Shown: positions 26,985 to 35,191 of the stretch, in pieces
Layout of the letters: every line of letters begins with the position of its first letter
Numbering within the stretch: position 1 is the first letter of the stretch
DNA from: Ferrimicrobium sp.
Lineage (GTDB): Bacteria > Actinomycetota > Acidimicrobiia > Acidimicrobiales > Acidimicrobiaceae
NCBI GenBank assembly: GCA_022690815.1
Contig: JALCZJ010000007.1
Coordinates: 1-64,000 of the forward strand
Direction of reading: 5' to 3'
DNA: 64,000 nt
Position numbers and translations under genes: made by a program
The notes under the pieces: model-generated
What the model was told of the DNA's origin: nothing
The model's database searches: none
Seen by the model: the letters and a program-made list of their open reading frames with translations, nothing else

Positions 26985-27409
26985 TGTTGAGTGAGCGGAT
27001 GACCTCTGGGGAGTTTGAAGGGATTTCTTCAGCCTTTCTGGCTGCCTTGCTGGTTGCCCTGCCTTCGTATTTTGCCAGGCTTGAGGCAGAGCTTGTGCGC
27101 GAAGGTGAGGTGGACGTCGACTGGCTGGGAGGGCTGCAGTCAACAGTCGAGGCTGGGCTCACCGAACTCTTGGGGCGTCCCGCTGAAGCTCAACAGGAGC
27201 CCCCAGTGGGCCTTATCCGTCGGCTGGTAATAGAGGCACTGTCCGATAACGGCTGTAATCAATGCATGCAGAGGCTACAGCGGCGCGGGCTCTTGCCAGC
27301 GAGTGCTGTCGATATCGATGCTGATCTCGGTCCTGTGCATCTCGCCTGGGGGGTGGCAAAGGCACGAAGAATGCGAATACTGACACAAGGCTCCTCTTCG
27401 GAGGACTAA
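26981..27409 (+). CDS. unidentified protein coupled to larE and the NIL gene
   Basis: A 142-residue soluble-looking protein with no family I can name. The N-terminal 60 residues are predicted helical with a hydrophobic stretch (SAFLAALLVALPSYFARLEA). A CNQC pair at about residue 98 lies in an otherwise polar C-terminal half. The start overlaps the NIL gene stop (ATGATG), so it is the third member of this cassette. CNQC could bind metal or form a disulfide; this is speculation. Confidence 0.65.
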   Translation: MMLSERMTSGEFEGISSAFLAALLVALPSYFARLEAELVREGEVDVDWLGGLQSTVEAGLTELLGRPAEAQQEPPVGLIRRLVIEALSDNGCNQCMQRLQRRGLLPASAVDIDADLGPVHLAWGVAKARRMRILTQGSSSED

Positions 27410-27417
27410 GGAGCGTC

Positions 27418-27612
27418 CTAATCGTCCTTCGATTTCGGGATCTCCCAGCCAATTTTGGTCACTCGCGTGCGGGCCTCGTAGAAGAGGCAGTCTGCTGGGC
27501 AAGCGAACGGAAGTTCGAGGTTGGCCTTCAAGCGACACCGTTGGATGCGCTCACCGGAGGGGATCGTTTGCAGGACGTAGTGTTTGCAGGTCTCTTGGAC
27601 GGCCATCTCCAC
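27418..27612 (-). CDS. small four-cysteine protein
   Basis: A 64-residue protein with four cysteines: one in ETCKHY, one in IQRCRL, and the pair CPADC. The spacing suggests a small metal-binding or iron-sulfur knuckle. The text reads like a conserved actinobacterial small protein, but I cannot name it. It converges with the larE cassette and lies head-to-head with the NUDIX gene, 47 bases away. GTG 27612 or ATG 27606 may be the start. Confidence 0.55.
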   Translation of the reverse strand: MEMAVQETCKHYVLQTIPSGERIQRCRLKANLELPFACPADCLFYEARTRVTKIGWEIPKSKDD

Positions 27613-27659
27613 AGCGTACCAGTCCTAGTCTTACAGAAGGTAAAGAAACGAGTTGGAGC

Positions 27660-28388
27660 GTGGATTCCGTGACGGATGAGGAGCAGATAGGGAGGATTCG
27701 ACAGAACGTTGGCGGGGATGAACCACCAAGGATGACCATTTCTGGTCGCAGTCTATCTGACTGGGTCCTCTCACTGACGGCCATTGCACGTACGGGACTC
27801 GCGTTTACCGATTCGCTGTACGAGCGAGAACGGTACGAGGAAATTCTTAAAGTGGTGACTCGTATGCAGGCCACGGCCGTCGACGCAGGTGGTGGTGTGG
27901 ACCCTACGGTTTTCGATGAAGGCCCTAAGGGCGTGGCTGGCTATGTGACGCCCAAGACCGCCGTTGGTGCTATTGTTCTCGATGCAGCACGCAGGGTCCT
28001 TCTGGTCAAGCGGTCCGACAGCGGTGTGTGGCTTTACCCTACTGGCTGGGCCGATGTCGGATATTCGTCGGCCGAGGTTGTTGTGAAAGAGGTCCATGAG
28101 GAGACGGGTATCAGGTGTACGCCCACTCGATTGTTGGCGGTTCTGGACGGTATGCAGCTCGGATTCACTCGAGTGGCGATGTACAGCACGATCTTCCTGT
28201 GTCGTGCCGACGGCGGCCAGCTGACGGCGCATCCGCTTGAGACTTCCGGCGTAGGCTGGTTTGAGCTGGACGAACTGCCGAGCCATGTTGCCCACCTCTT
28301 TACGCTGCCCTGGCTCGCGTGGATCAAGGATGAAAGCGAGCCTCCGCCGACCTATTTTGATCCAATTCGGCCCGATCGGGTCTCATAG
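27660..28388 (+). CDS. NUDIX hydrolase with N-terminal helical domain
   Basis: A 242-residue protein with about 95 residues of N-terminal helical domain (as in Nudix_N ADP-ribose pyrophosphatase-like proteins) and a NUDIX domain from AVGAIVLDAARRVLLVKR. The Nudix box GWADVGYSSAEVVVKEVHEE departs from GX5EX7REUXEE in two places: Tyr stands where the first Glu is expected and Lys replaces the Arg. The metal-binding Glu residues of the KEVHEE helix remain, so activity on a nucleoside diphosphate derivative is still possible. Divergent from the small Cys protein and convergent with the PAC2 gene. Confidence 0.82.
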   Translation: MDSVTDEEQIGRIRQNVGGDEPPRMTISGRSLSDWVLSLTAIARTGLAFTDSLYERERYEEILKVVTRMQATAVDAGGGVDPTVFDEGPKGVAGYVTPKTAVGAIVLDAARRVLLVKRSDSGVWLYPTGWADVGYSSAEVVVKEVHEETGIRCTPTRLLAVLDGMQLGFTRVAMYSTIFLCRADGGQLTAHPLETSGVGWFELDELPSHVAHLFTLPWLAWIKDESEPPPTYFDPIRPDRVS

Positions 28389-28400
28389 CGGGCAGGTCGC

Positions 28401-29255
28401 CTAGTCCTCTTGTTGTCGCCGCAGGAAGCGCTCAGCCTCAATCGCGATGGTATCGATAGAGGATCGGACGTCGAGTTCCTGCTCATAATTGGACTCGAGC
28501 GATGAGATGTAGGCAATGAGGTCCGGATCTCGTGCAACGAAATCTCGCACCTCTTGGTCGGTGTCACCAAGTTCGTCTCGCAGCTGGCGAAAGTCCTCCT
28601 CCATGCCCAGGAGAATTTCAAGCTGGCGCAAGAGTGCGAGCGCGGAGCGTTGCGCTGGGAACTGACTGAGGTAATGGGGCACCTCGACCCAGAGGGAGAC
28701 GATCTCGGTGCCATAGGCCGTCGCGGCGGATTGGAGAACGCTCAAAAAACCGGTGGGTCCTTCGTATCGCGGGCTGTCGAGCCTGAGTGATTCAGCGACG
28801 GACGGCGAACTTGCGTAGCCGAACAGCCGGGGAGGCTTAGTATGCGGAGCAGGTGCCAGAAGGGATCCGAGTGTGATCACTCGATCAACCGCCAACAAAT
28901 TCGCGACCGAGAGCAGTTCGGTGGACGCGGTCTTCCATCGGAACTGCGGCTCCGGGCCGAAGAGGAAGAATACGGGTCCATACCGCTTGATCGCCGCCTC
29001 GCCAAGGACTAGCGTACTCCAACGAAGCTCGGAGATGCCGCGGTGATCGATTGTGACCATCGGGCGAACCATGGAAAAGTCGTAGAAGTTCTCTGGATCG
29101 AGATAGGCGAGGTCGGTCAGCGCGAGGGTGGAGGCGATCTGGTTGTAAGCAATCGTTGCGGCGTCACCTGCGTCTGTCCACCCTGAAAGGGCGGCGATGA
29201 GTGTCGCGGGCTTGCGGCGTTGGCCAACCCGCCTGTGCCAGACGATATCTCTCAT
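28401..29255 (-). CDS. PAC2 family protein
   Basis: A 284-residue protein of the PAC2 (proteasome assembly chaperone 2-like) family, common in actinobacteria. It opens with MRDIVWHRR and LIAALSGWTDAGDAATIA, and continues with the conserved DFSMVRPMV, LLGPEPQFRW-like segment and ITLGSLLA. Its role in actinobacteria is not settled; a link to proteasome or ligase function is only by homology. ATG 29255 is preferred over an upstream in-frame start at 29381, which would add 42 residues of unlike sequence overlapping the GNAT gene. Confidence 0.8.
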   Translation of the reverse strand: MRDIVWHRRVGQRRKPATLIAALSGWTDAGDAATIAYNQIASTLALTDLAYLDPENFYDFSMVRPMVTIDHRGISELRWSTLVLGEAAIKRYGPVFFLFGPEPQFRWKTASTELLSVANLLAVDRVITLGSLLAPAPHTKPPRLFGYASSPSVAESLRLDSPRYEGPTGFLSVLQSAATAYGTEIVSLWVEVPHYLSQFPAQRSALALLRQLEILLGMEEDFRQLRDELGDTDQEVRDFVARDPDLIAYISSLESNYEQELDVRSSIDTIAIEAERFLRRQQED

Positions 29256-29310
29256 CGTCTCTATGCTAGTGGCAGATGGTGAAAAGAGAAGGTGAAGTAG
29301 AGGAGTTTTG

Positions 29311-29766
29311 ATGGAAGCGGTATCGGATTGGCATGTCGAGCAACCGACCCAGGCCACCCAGGAGCTTGTCGTGGCTATCAACCAGCTTCTGCCCCAGCTT
29401 TCGAGTCGGGCATCGCTCGTGACGAGTGAGGGGCTTCAGGAGGTGCTGTCGGCCCCTTCGTCGCATCTCTACGTTGCGCGACACAGCTCCGGGGTGATAG
29501 GCGGGATGCTCACCCTGGTGGTCTTTCCGATTCTTACGGGCTGGCGGGCCTGGGTTGAGGATGTCGTGGTTGATAGCGCATTTCGGGGCGAGGGGGTGGG
29601 GCGCTTGTTGACCGATCACGCAATCGCCCAAGCGCGTAACCTTGGGGTGGCAACCATCGATCTGACGTCGAGATCGACGAGAGTGGCTGCTCACGGCCTT
29701 TATGAGTCGGTCGGGTTTGTAGTTCGCGACACAAGTGTGTACCGTTTTGTAGTGGAGGCAATGTAA
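29311..29766 (+). CDS. GNAT family N-acetyltransferase
   Basis: A 151-residue acetyltransferase. The acetyl-CoA pyrophosphate-binding motif R/Q-x-x-G-x-G/A appears as FRGEGVGRLLTDHAI around residue 92, after WVEDVVVDSAF, and the C-terminal ARNLGVATIDLTSR plus LYESVGFVVRDTSVYRF completes the fold. The acceptor substrate cannot be predicted. GAGGAG lies five bases before the ATG. The citrate synthase gene follows after 35 bases in the same direction. Confidence 0.85.
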   Translation: MEAVSDWHVEQPTQATQELVVAINQLLPQLSSRASLVTSEGLQEVLSAPSSHLYVARHSSGVIGGMLTLVVFPILTGWRAWVEDVVVDSAFRGEGVGRLLTDHAIAQARNLGVATIDLTSRSTRVAAHGLYESVGFVVRDTSVYRFVVEAM

Positions 29767-29801
29767 AGGCCGTTTATACAGAAGAGGTGGAAGAGGATAA
29801 T

Positions 29802-31070
29802 ATGGCTGAGTCAATCACGATCACAGATAATCGAACGGGTGAGTCGTTTGAGGTGCCCATCGTCGACGGTACGGTGTCGGCGCAGCAGTGGAACAAGCAT
29901 TTGCCGGGTATTTGGTTCTTGGATCCCGCACTGGTGACGACGGCGATGTCGGAAAGTTCGATATCCTATCTTGACGGTGATGCAGGGATTCTTCGATATC
30001 GGGGTTATCCGATCGAACAGCTGGCGGAAAAGTCGACGTATCTGGAGGTCGCCTACCTCCTGCTCAATGGGGAGCTCCCAACCGAGGCGCAACTTGCAGC
30101 CTGGGTTGATGAGGTCACCCATCACACCTTTATCCATGAGAACGTTCGCAAGCGCTTTCTTGAGGGTTTCCATTACGATGCACACCCGATGGGGATCCTG
30201 GTATCGGCTGTGGCGGCCCTCTCAACGTTCTACCTGGATGCCAAGGAGATCTTTGATCCCGAATCCCGACATCGTCAGATTGTCCGACTCATCGCAAAGA
30301 TGCCGACACTGGCTGCAGCTGCCTATCGATTTTCCCAAGGCATGCCCTTTGTCTACCCCGACAATGCCTTGAGTTTTCCTGAGAACTTTTTGTCGATGAT
30401 GTGGAAGATCGCCGAACCCCGTTACGAGGCTGATCCACGCTTGATCCGTGCCGTAGATGTCCTTTTCATTCTCCATGCCGACCACGAACAGAATTGCTCG
30501 ACGACGGCTATGCGTGTTGTGGGCTCTGCGCATTCGGACCCCTACTCCTCTGCCGCGGCTGCCTGTGCCGCGCTCTATGGGCCCCGTCACGGCGGTGCGA
30601 ACGAGGCTGTTGTGAAGATGTTGGGTGAGATTGGGAGTATCGAGAACGTTCCTGACTTCGTGCGTGCCGTCAAGGAGGGTCATGGGCTTCTCCAAGGATT
30701 CGGACATCGAGTCTACAAGAACTATGATCCGCGCGCAAAGATCATCAAGAGTGTTGCCTACGACGTTTTTGATGTGACCGGCAAAAACCCGCTGCTAGAC
30801 ATCGCTTTGAAGCTGGAGGAGGTGGCGCTCTCTGATGAGTACTTTATCTCGCGGAAGCTCTACCCGAACGTTGATTTCTATTCTGGACTGATCTATCAGG
30901 CGATGGGTTTCCCGGTCGATATGTTCCCGGTATTGTTTGCGATTCCGCGTATGTCGGGCTGGCTCGCACATTGGCAGGAGCTGCTTGATCAGGACGCGAA
31001 GATTGCGCGGCCTCGCCAGCGTTACATCGGTGCAGATAAGCGCGATTTCGTGCCGATCAGCGAACGGTAG
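29802..31070 (+). CDS. gltA: citrate synthase
   Basis: Condenses acetyl-CoA with oxaloacetate at the entry of the TCA cycle. The protein (422 residues) shows the catalytic His regions ILHADHEQNCSTT (around residue 225) and GFGHRVYKNYDPRA (around residue 304), and the catalytic Asp in YPNVDFYSGLIYQAMG. Length and order fit type II citrate synthases of actinobacteria. ATG 29802 follows a purine-rich AGAGG stretch; GTG 29787 would add five residues. Stand-alone gene, possibly co-transcribed with the upstream GNAT. Confidence 0.95.
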   Translation: MAESITITDNRTGESFEVPIVDGTVSAQQWNKHLPGIWFLDPALVTTAMSESSISYLDGDAGILRYRGYPIEQLAEKSTYLEVAYLLLNGELPTEAQLAAWVDEVTHHTFIHENVRKRFLEGFHYDAHPMGILVSAVAALSTFYLDAKEIFDPESRHRQIVRLIAKMPTLAAAAYRFSQGMPFVYPDNALSFPENFLSMMWKIAEPRYEADPRLIRAVDVLFILHADHEQNCSTTAMRVVGSAHSDPYSSAAAACAALYGPRHGGANEAVVKMLGEIGSIENVPDFVRAVKEGHGLLQGFGHRVYKNYDPRAKIIKSVAYDVFDVTGKNPLLDIALKLEEVALSDEYFISRKLYPNVDFYSGLIYQAMGFPVDMFPVLFAIPRMSGWLAHWQELLDQDAKIARPRQRYIGADKRDFVPISER

Positions 31071-31252
31071 CTCGCTCAGAAAGATCAACTGTGCCCGCTT
31101 CCGTCCGCATGACTCCTTACGGGGGGTTATTGAGATGGATGCGGGTCATTCTTCGTGTCGATCAAGGTTTGGCATTGATGGTGGTTTGGTGCCGGTTGAG
31201 GTTTTGGCATCGATTGCGATGCCAAGGTGCCTAGTTGTTATCGAGTCGTGGC

Positions 31253-32104
31253 CTAATCGCGGACTCTGATCAACCCCTCCTGTGCCACCGAAAGCAACAG
31301 CCGCCCCGACTGGTCATACATCGAGCCTTGGGCGAGACCTCGCGAGTGCTGGGTGGTGGGGCTCACCATGTCGTAGAGGAACCAGTCGTCGGCTCGGCCT
31401 GCACGGTGGAACCACATGGCATGGTCGAGGCTGGCGGCAAAGATCCTTCGGTCCATCCAAGACAGCTGGTGGGGTAGTAACGTGCTGTCGAGTAGCGTCA
31501 TATCGGATGCATAGGCAAAGAGACAGGCGTGGAGCAGCGGTGTGTCTGGCAATTCACCGTCGGCGCGCAACCAGATACGCTGCTTGGGTTCGCGTGGCTC
31601 TGGCTGTTTGGCCATGGTTGGTGGTAAGACGTAGCGGATATCAAACGGTCGTGGACGTTCAAACCAGTCACCCATCAACTCAGCCCACGGAGCCATCGTC
31701 TCTGTAAAGTCGGGAAGGCTCAGTGGGTCTGGCACTTCAGGGGCGGTCGTCTGGTGCTCAAGTCCCTCCTCGACGATCTGGAAGGATGCCGAGAGGTTGA
31801 AGATCGGTTTGCCGTGTTGAATCGCTAGTACCCTGCGAGTCGAGAAGCTTCTTCCATCTCGAATTCGCTCAACCTCGTAGAGCAGTGGGATGCTTGGATC
31901 GCCGGGGCGGATGAAGTAGGCATGGAGGCTATGCACGACTCGATCTTCGGAGACGGTTCGGCCTGCTGCAACGAGCGCTTGGCCGGCCACCTGGCCACCA
32001 AAAACCCGCTGTCGATCCTCTCGCGGGCTCTGGCCGCGGAAGATGTTGACCTCAATGGCCTCGAGGTCGAGAAGGTCAATTAGGTCATCAAGAGCCTTGG
32101 ACAC
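31253..32104 (-). CDS. tesB: acyl-CoA thioesterase II
   Basis: A 283-residue double-hotdog thioesterase hydrolysing acyl-CoA. Visible features are VFGGQVAGQALVAAGRTV at residue 35, SLHAYFIRPGDPSIPLLYEV, RDGRSFSTRRV, and the C-terminal MWFHRAGRADDWFLYD and SRGLAQGSMYDQSGRLL repeats of the fold. The active-site Asp-Thr/Ser-Gln set lies in the C-terminal half. It is divergent from gtrA. The substrate range cannot be set by eye. Confidence 0.92.
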   Translation of the reverse strand: MSKALDDLIDLLDLEAIEVNIFRGQSPREDRQRVFGGQVAGQALVAAGRTVSEDRVVHSLHAYFIRPGDPSIPLLYEVERIRDGRSFSTRRVLAIQHGKPIFNLSASFQIVEEGLEHQTTAPEVPDPLSLPDFTETMAPWAELMGDWFERPRPFDIRYVLPPTMAKQPEPREPKQRIWLRADGELPDTPLLHACLFAYASDMTLLDSTLLPHQLSWMDRRIFAASLDHAMWFHRAGRADDWFLYDMVSPTTQHSRGLAQGSMYDQSGRLLLSVAQEGLIRVRD

Positions 32105-32180
32105 GGTTTCTCCATTTCTCTGGCCGCAGTAGTTAACGAGTCCGCCGATAACGTTGCTGGGGAACGACTAGGCTACTGCC

Positions 32181-32663
32181 GTGCAGTCGCTTTATCGCAC
32201 AGTCTATGGTTGGTTGGTGGCACGAGTCGGCGCTACGGCAATCAAATATGCACTTGCTTCGGTGATATCGGTGGCTGTTACAGAAGTGGTTCTCTTCCTG
32301 GTGTTCGGGGCTTTTCGCCTCTTTTCTGCCGAAGTCTCCAATATCGTAGCCACAGCGGTCGCGGCGATACCTTCGTACTATCTGAACCGCAACTGGGCCT
32401 GGGGCAAGTCTGGCAAGTCACACTTTTGGCGTGAGGTCGCCCCGTTCTGGGTACTGGCTTTCCTCGGTCTTGGACTCTCGGCGTGGACGGTTGGGCTCGC
32501 CCAGGGGTTTGCTCAATCGCATGGTTTCTCTCACCTGCTCGATGCACTATTCGTCAACGTCGCCTCGTTGGCGGCCTTTGGGATCGTCTGGGTGGGTAAG
32601 TTTTTCATCTTCAACATCTGGATGTTTGGTAATCAGAATCCGCAGGGAGTTGATGCGTCATGA
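32181..32663 (+). CDS. GtrA-like membrane protein
   Basis: A 160-residue protein with four membrane segments in GtrA order (KYALASVISVAVTEVVLFLV, then AVAAIPSYYLNRNWAWGKSG and two C-terminal helices). The conserved Y-x-x-N-R-x-W-x-W stretch near residue 70 is the family mark. GtrA proteins are thought to flip or hand over polyprenyl-linked sugars. Its end overlaps the cobT start (ATGA), an unexpected partner; probably only transcriptional linkage. Confidence 0.85.
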   Translation: MQSLYRTVYGWLVARVGATAIKYALASVISVAVTEVVLFLVFGAFRLFSAEVSNIVATAVAAIPSYYLNRNWAWGKSGKSHFWREVAPFWVLAFLGLGLSAWTVGLAQGFAQSHGFSHLLDALFVNVASLAAFGIVWVGKFFIFNIWMFGNQNPQGVDAS

Positions 32664-33697
32664 GTCGCTACGAGCCAGTCGATGCGCTCGCTATCAAAGA
32701 AGCACGGAGCCTCCAGGCTCGCTTGACCAAGCCCGAAGGTTCCCTCGGTCGCCTCGAGGACCTCGGTGCTCAGCTGGCCGGGATCTATCGTGTCTGTCCA
32801 CCGCCGGTACCGCAGGACCCACTGGTGGTCGTGGCCGCGGGGGATCATGGTGTGATCGTCGAAGGTGTGACGCCTTGGCCCCAGGAGGTCACGGCGCAGA
32901 TGTTGGAGAATTTTCTTGCTGGCGGAGCTGCGATCAACGTGCTCGCCAACGAAGTTGGAGCTCGGGTTATGGTCGTCGATTGTGGGGTGCGCGCCCAATT
33001 TGAGTCCTCGCCGATGTTACATGTGGTCAAGCGTGCGCAGATGACCGGGAATATCCATCGCGAGGCAGCAATGCCAGAGTCGATGGCGATCGAACTGATC
33101 GATGAGGGTGCGCGTTTTGCTTTGCTCCAAGCCTCTCGAGGGGTCGACTTGCTACTGACCGGCGATATGGGAATCGCCAACACCACACCGTCGGCTGCTC
33201 TCATCTCGGCAGTGACCGGCGTGAGCGCTACGGAGGTAACTGGGCGGGGGACAGGAATCGATGACCATACCCTTGCGAAGAAGACAGCGGTCGTTGCCCA
33301 AGTGGTCGATTCCTTCGATGGGGATCGCGCGGTGCCCTCGCAGCTTCTCGCGCGGATGGGCGGGTTCGAGCATGCGTTCCTGACGGGGTTGATCTTGGGC
33401 GCCGCCGAGGCAGGCATACCGGTGATTCTCGACGGGGTGATCGCCGTCGCGGCGGCCCTGTTGGCCTCGCTTGAAGACCCGGTCGTCAAGCAATACCTTA
33501 TCGCGGGGCACCGCTCGGTCGAACCTGGTGCCTCGGTTGGTCTTGCTCACCTCGGATTGACGCCATTGATCGACCTTGGTCTGCGCCTCGGTGAAGGGAC
33601 GGGCGCGGTTCTGTCGGTGCCGATGGTGCGTGCCGCGGCTCGTGTTCTTGCTGAGATGGCGACCTTCGACTCGGCGGGGGTTGCTAGTAAAGACTGA
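32660..33697 (+). CDS. cobT: nicotinate-nucleotide--dimethylbenzimidazole phosphoribosyltransferase
   Basis: CobT moves ribose 5-phosphate from nicotinate mononucleotide to 5,6-dimethylbenzimidazole, activating the lower ligand for cobalamin assembly. The 345-residue protein shows LTKPEGSLGRLEDLGAQLAG at the N-terminus, VVAAGDHGVIVEGVTPWPQ, LLTGDMGIANTTPSAA, and LRLGEGTGAVLSVPM with the catalytic glutamate near the C-terminus. Together with bluB at 4.6 kb it indicates that this organism makes DMB-type cobamides. Translationally coupled to gtrA. Confidence 0.95.
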   Translation: MSRYEPVDALAIKEARSLQARLTKPEGSLGRLEDLGAQLAGIYRVCPPPVPQDPLVVVAAGDHGVIVEGVTPWPQEVTAQMLENFLAGGAAINVLANEVGARVMVVDCGVRAQFESSPMLHVVKRAQMTGNIHREAAMPESMAIELIDEGARFALLQASRGVDLLLTGDMGIANTTPSAALISAVTGVSATEVTGRGTGIDDHTLAKKTAVVAQVVDSFDGDRAVPSQLLARMGGFEHAFLTGLILGAAEAGIPVILDGVIAVAAALLASLEDPVVKQYLIAGHRSVEPGASVGLAHLGLTPLIDLGLRLGEGTGAVLSVPMVRAAARVLAEMATFDSAGVASKD

Positions 33698-33856
33698 TGG
33701 TCTCTGATCTAGCCTCGTGTCAGTAACGGCTTCATGGGGGTAAGGTGGCGACACTCCAGGCTAACGGTCGCTATGTGGTCGACGTTGTTCAGGTTGGGCA
33801 ATTCCAACTAGGGCAGATGGCAGGTATGGTGATGCGGTCGTTGTGCTGGTGATCAG

Positions 33857-35191
33857 CTACTGAGTGAGCCACCCTGAGCGCTCACGAGCTGAGGCGATGC
33901 AAGTGGGGATGCCGGATCCATTGATGTAGGATCCAGTCACGACGATGTCTCCGTGGAATTGGTCGTTGAGGCAGGCGTCAAGCTTTGCAATCAGTAGCCG
34001 ATGGTAGGGACGAAAGTGTGGAAACGCACGCGGCCAGCGGACAACCCGGTGCCATGTAGGTTGAAAATTCCAATCGAGAATGCGTTGGCTCTCGATCATG
34101 AGTGTGGACTCGAGTTCATCGTCATTGATTCGTAGGTGTCGTCGATCGTACAACGAACCGGTCGATATCCGCAACAGCGATGCATCGTTTGGCAAGGTGG
34201 TTGGCCACTTGTTCGAGGCAATGGACACAGCGGTTGTCATCAGTCCAAGGTTTCTGGCCACTAAGACACCGCTGATCTCACGTAGTCGGTCAGGAATCGG
34301 CCCGTCGGTCAGGACAATCGACATCGAAACCGATGCGTAGTGGATCGACTTGAGCAGCTCGATATCCTCACCAAGGATGGGGTCAAGCATCGCGGCTGCC
34401 TGAAACGCTGGCACTGCGATCAAGACACGGTCTGCCGCGTAGGACTCAGTAGTGGTCGTCACGATCACGTTCGAGGGTCGAGTGCGCTCAACTGTCTGCA
34501 CCGGTGAGGAGGTGACGAAGTGACATCCTCGCGACTCGAGCTCCTGGCGGAGCTTGGTCACCAGCGTACTCAGTCCAGTGCTCGGCGCAGCAAAGATCGG
34601 TCCTTGCGGTTGCGTCGGTTGAGCGGTGGTCGGTGTTGTGGGTGCGATGATCGATGGGGCGCTTGTCGATGCGCTTAAGCCGTAGATCGTGTTGGCATTG
34701 ATCCCGCCGACCAATGGCTCGATGTTGGTGTCTGACCATCGACGCCCGTAACGACGGGTAACGATCGTGCCAAGGTCATCACCCTCGCCGGTCGTGCCGT
34801 GGCTCGGTCCTCGCATGCCGATAGCGGCGCGAAGGCGGGATCCAAATGGAACGAGATGGTTCTGTAATGCCTGTGACAGTGATTTTGGGGCTCCAAGGTT
34901 GAGGCCGTTGGGTATGGGCTGCGCTCCCATCTCGGTGTAGAGGAGTGCCTTCCCAGCGGCCGGTACTACCTCATCGAGTTCGAGGTGGCCGATGAGTTCG
35001 TTGGCGGCTGGGTTCCGACGAAGGTACGAGTCAGGCCCGAGCTCAACTTGGATGCCGTCGACCACCCGGGTTTGCAGCTTCCCACCTAGCTGCTCTTCCT
35101 GCTCGATGAGGGTGACCTCGTGCCCGAGTCGAGTGAGCTCCCAGGCAGCAGCCAGTCCGCTAATGCCGCCGCCGAGGACGAGTACGTTCAC
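33857..35191 (-). CDS. cgoX: coproporphyrinogen III oxidase, HemY/CgoX type
   Basis: An FAD-dependent 444-residue oxidase with the dinucleotide-binding start VLVLGGGISGLAAAWELTRLG and a C-terminal FAD segment near VVTGSYINGSGIPTCI. In actinobacteria with hemQ, HemY-type proteins oxidise coproporphyrinogen III to coproporphyrin III rather than protoporphyrinogen; this reading rests on the presence of hemQ in the window. Its ATG overlaps the hemE stop (ATGA), so the two are co-translated. The middle has a Pro/Thr-rich loop (TTPTTAQPTQPQG). Confidence 0.88.
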   Translation of the reverse strand: MNVLVLGGGISGLAAAWELTRLGHEVTLIEQEEQLGGKLQTRVVDGIQVELGPDSYLRRNPAANELIGHLELDEVVPAAGKALLYTEMGAQPIPNGLNLGAPKSLSQALQNHLVPFGSRLRAAIGMRGPSHGTTGEGDDLGTIVTRRYGRRWSDTNIEPLVGGINANTIYGLSASTSAPSIIAPTTPTTAQPTQPQGPIFAAPSTGLSTLVTKLRQELESRGCHFVTSSPVQTVERTRPSNVIVTTTTESYAADRVLIAVPAFQAAAMLDPILGEDIELLKSIHYASVSMSIVLTDGPIPDRLREISGVLVARNLGLMTTAVSIASNKWPTTLPNDASLLRISTGSLYDRRHLRINDDELESTLMIESQRILDWNFQPTWHRVVRWPRAFPHFRPYHRLLIAKLDACLNDQFHGDIVVTGSYINGSGIPTCIASARERSGWLTQ

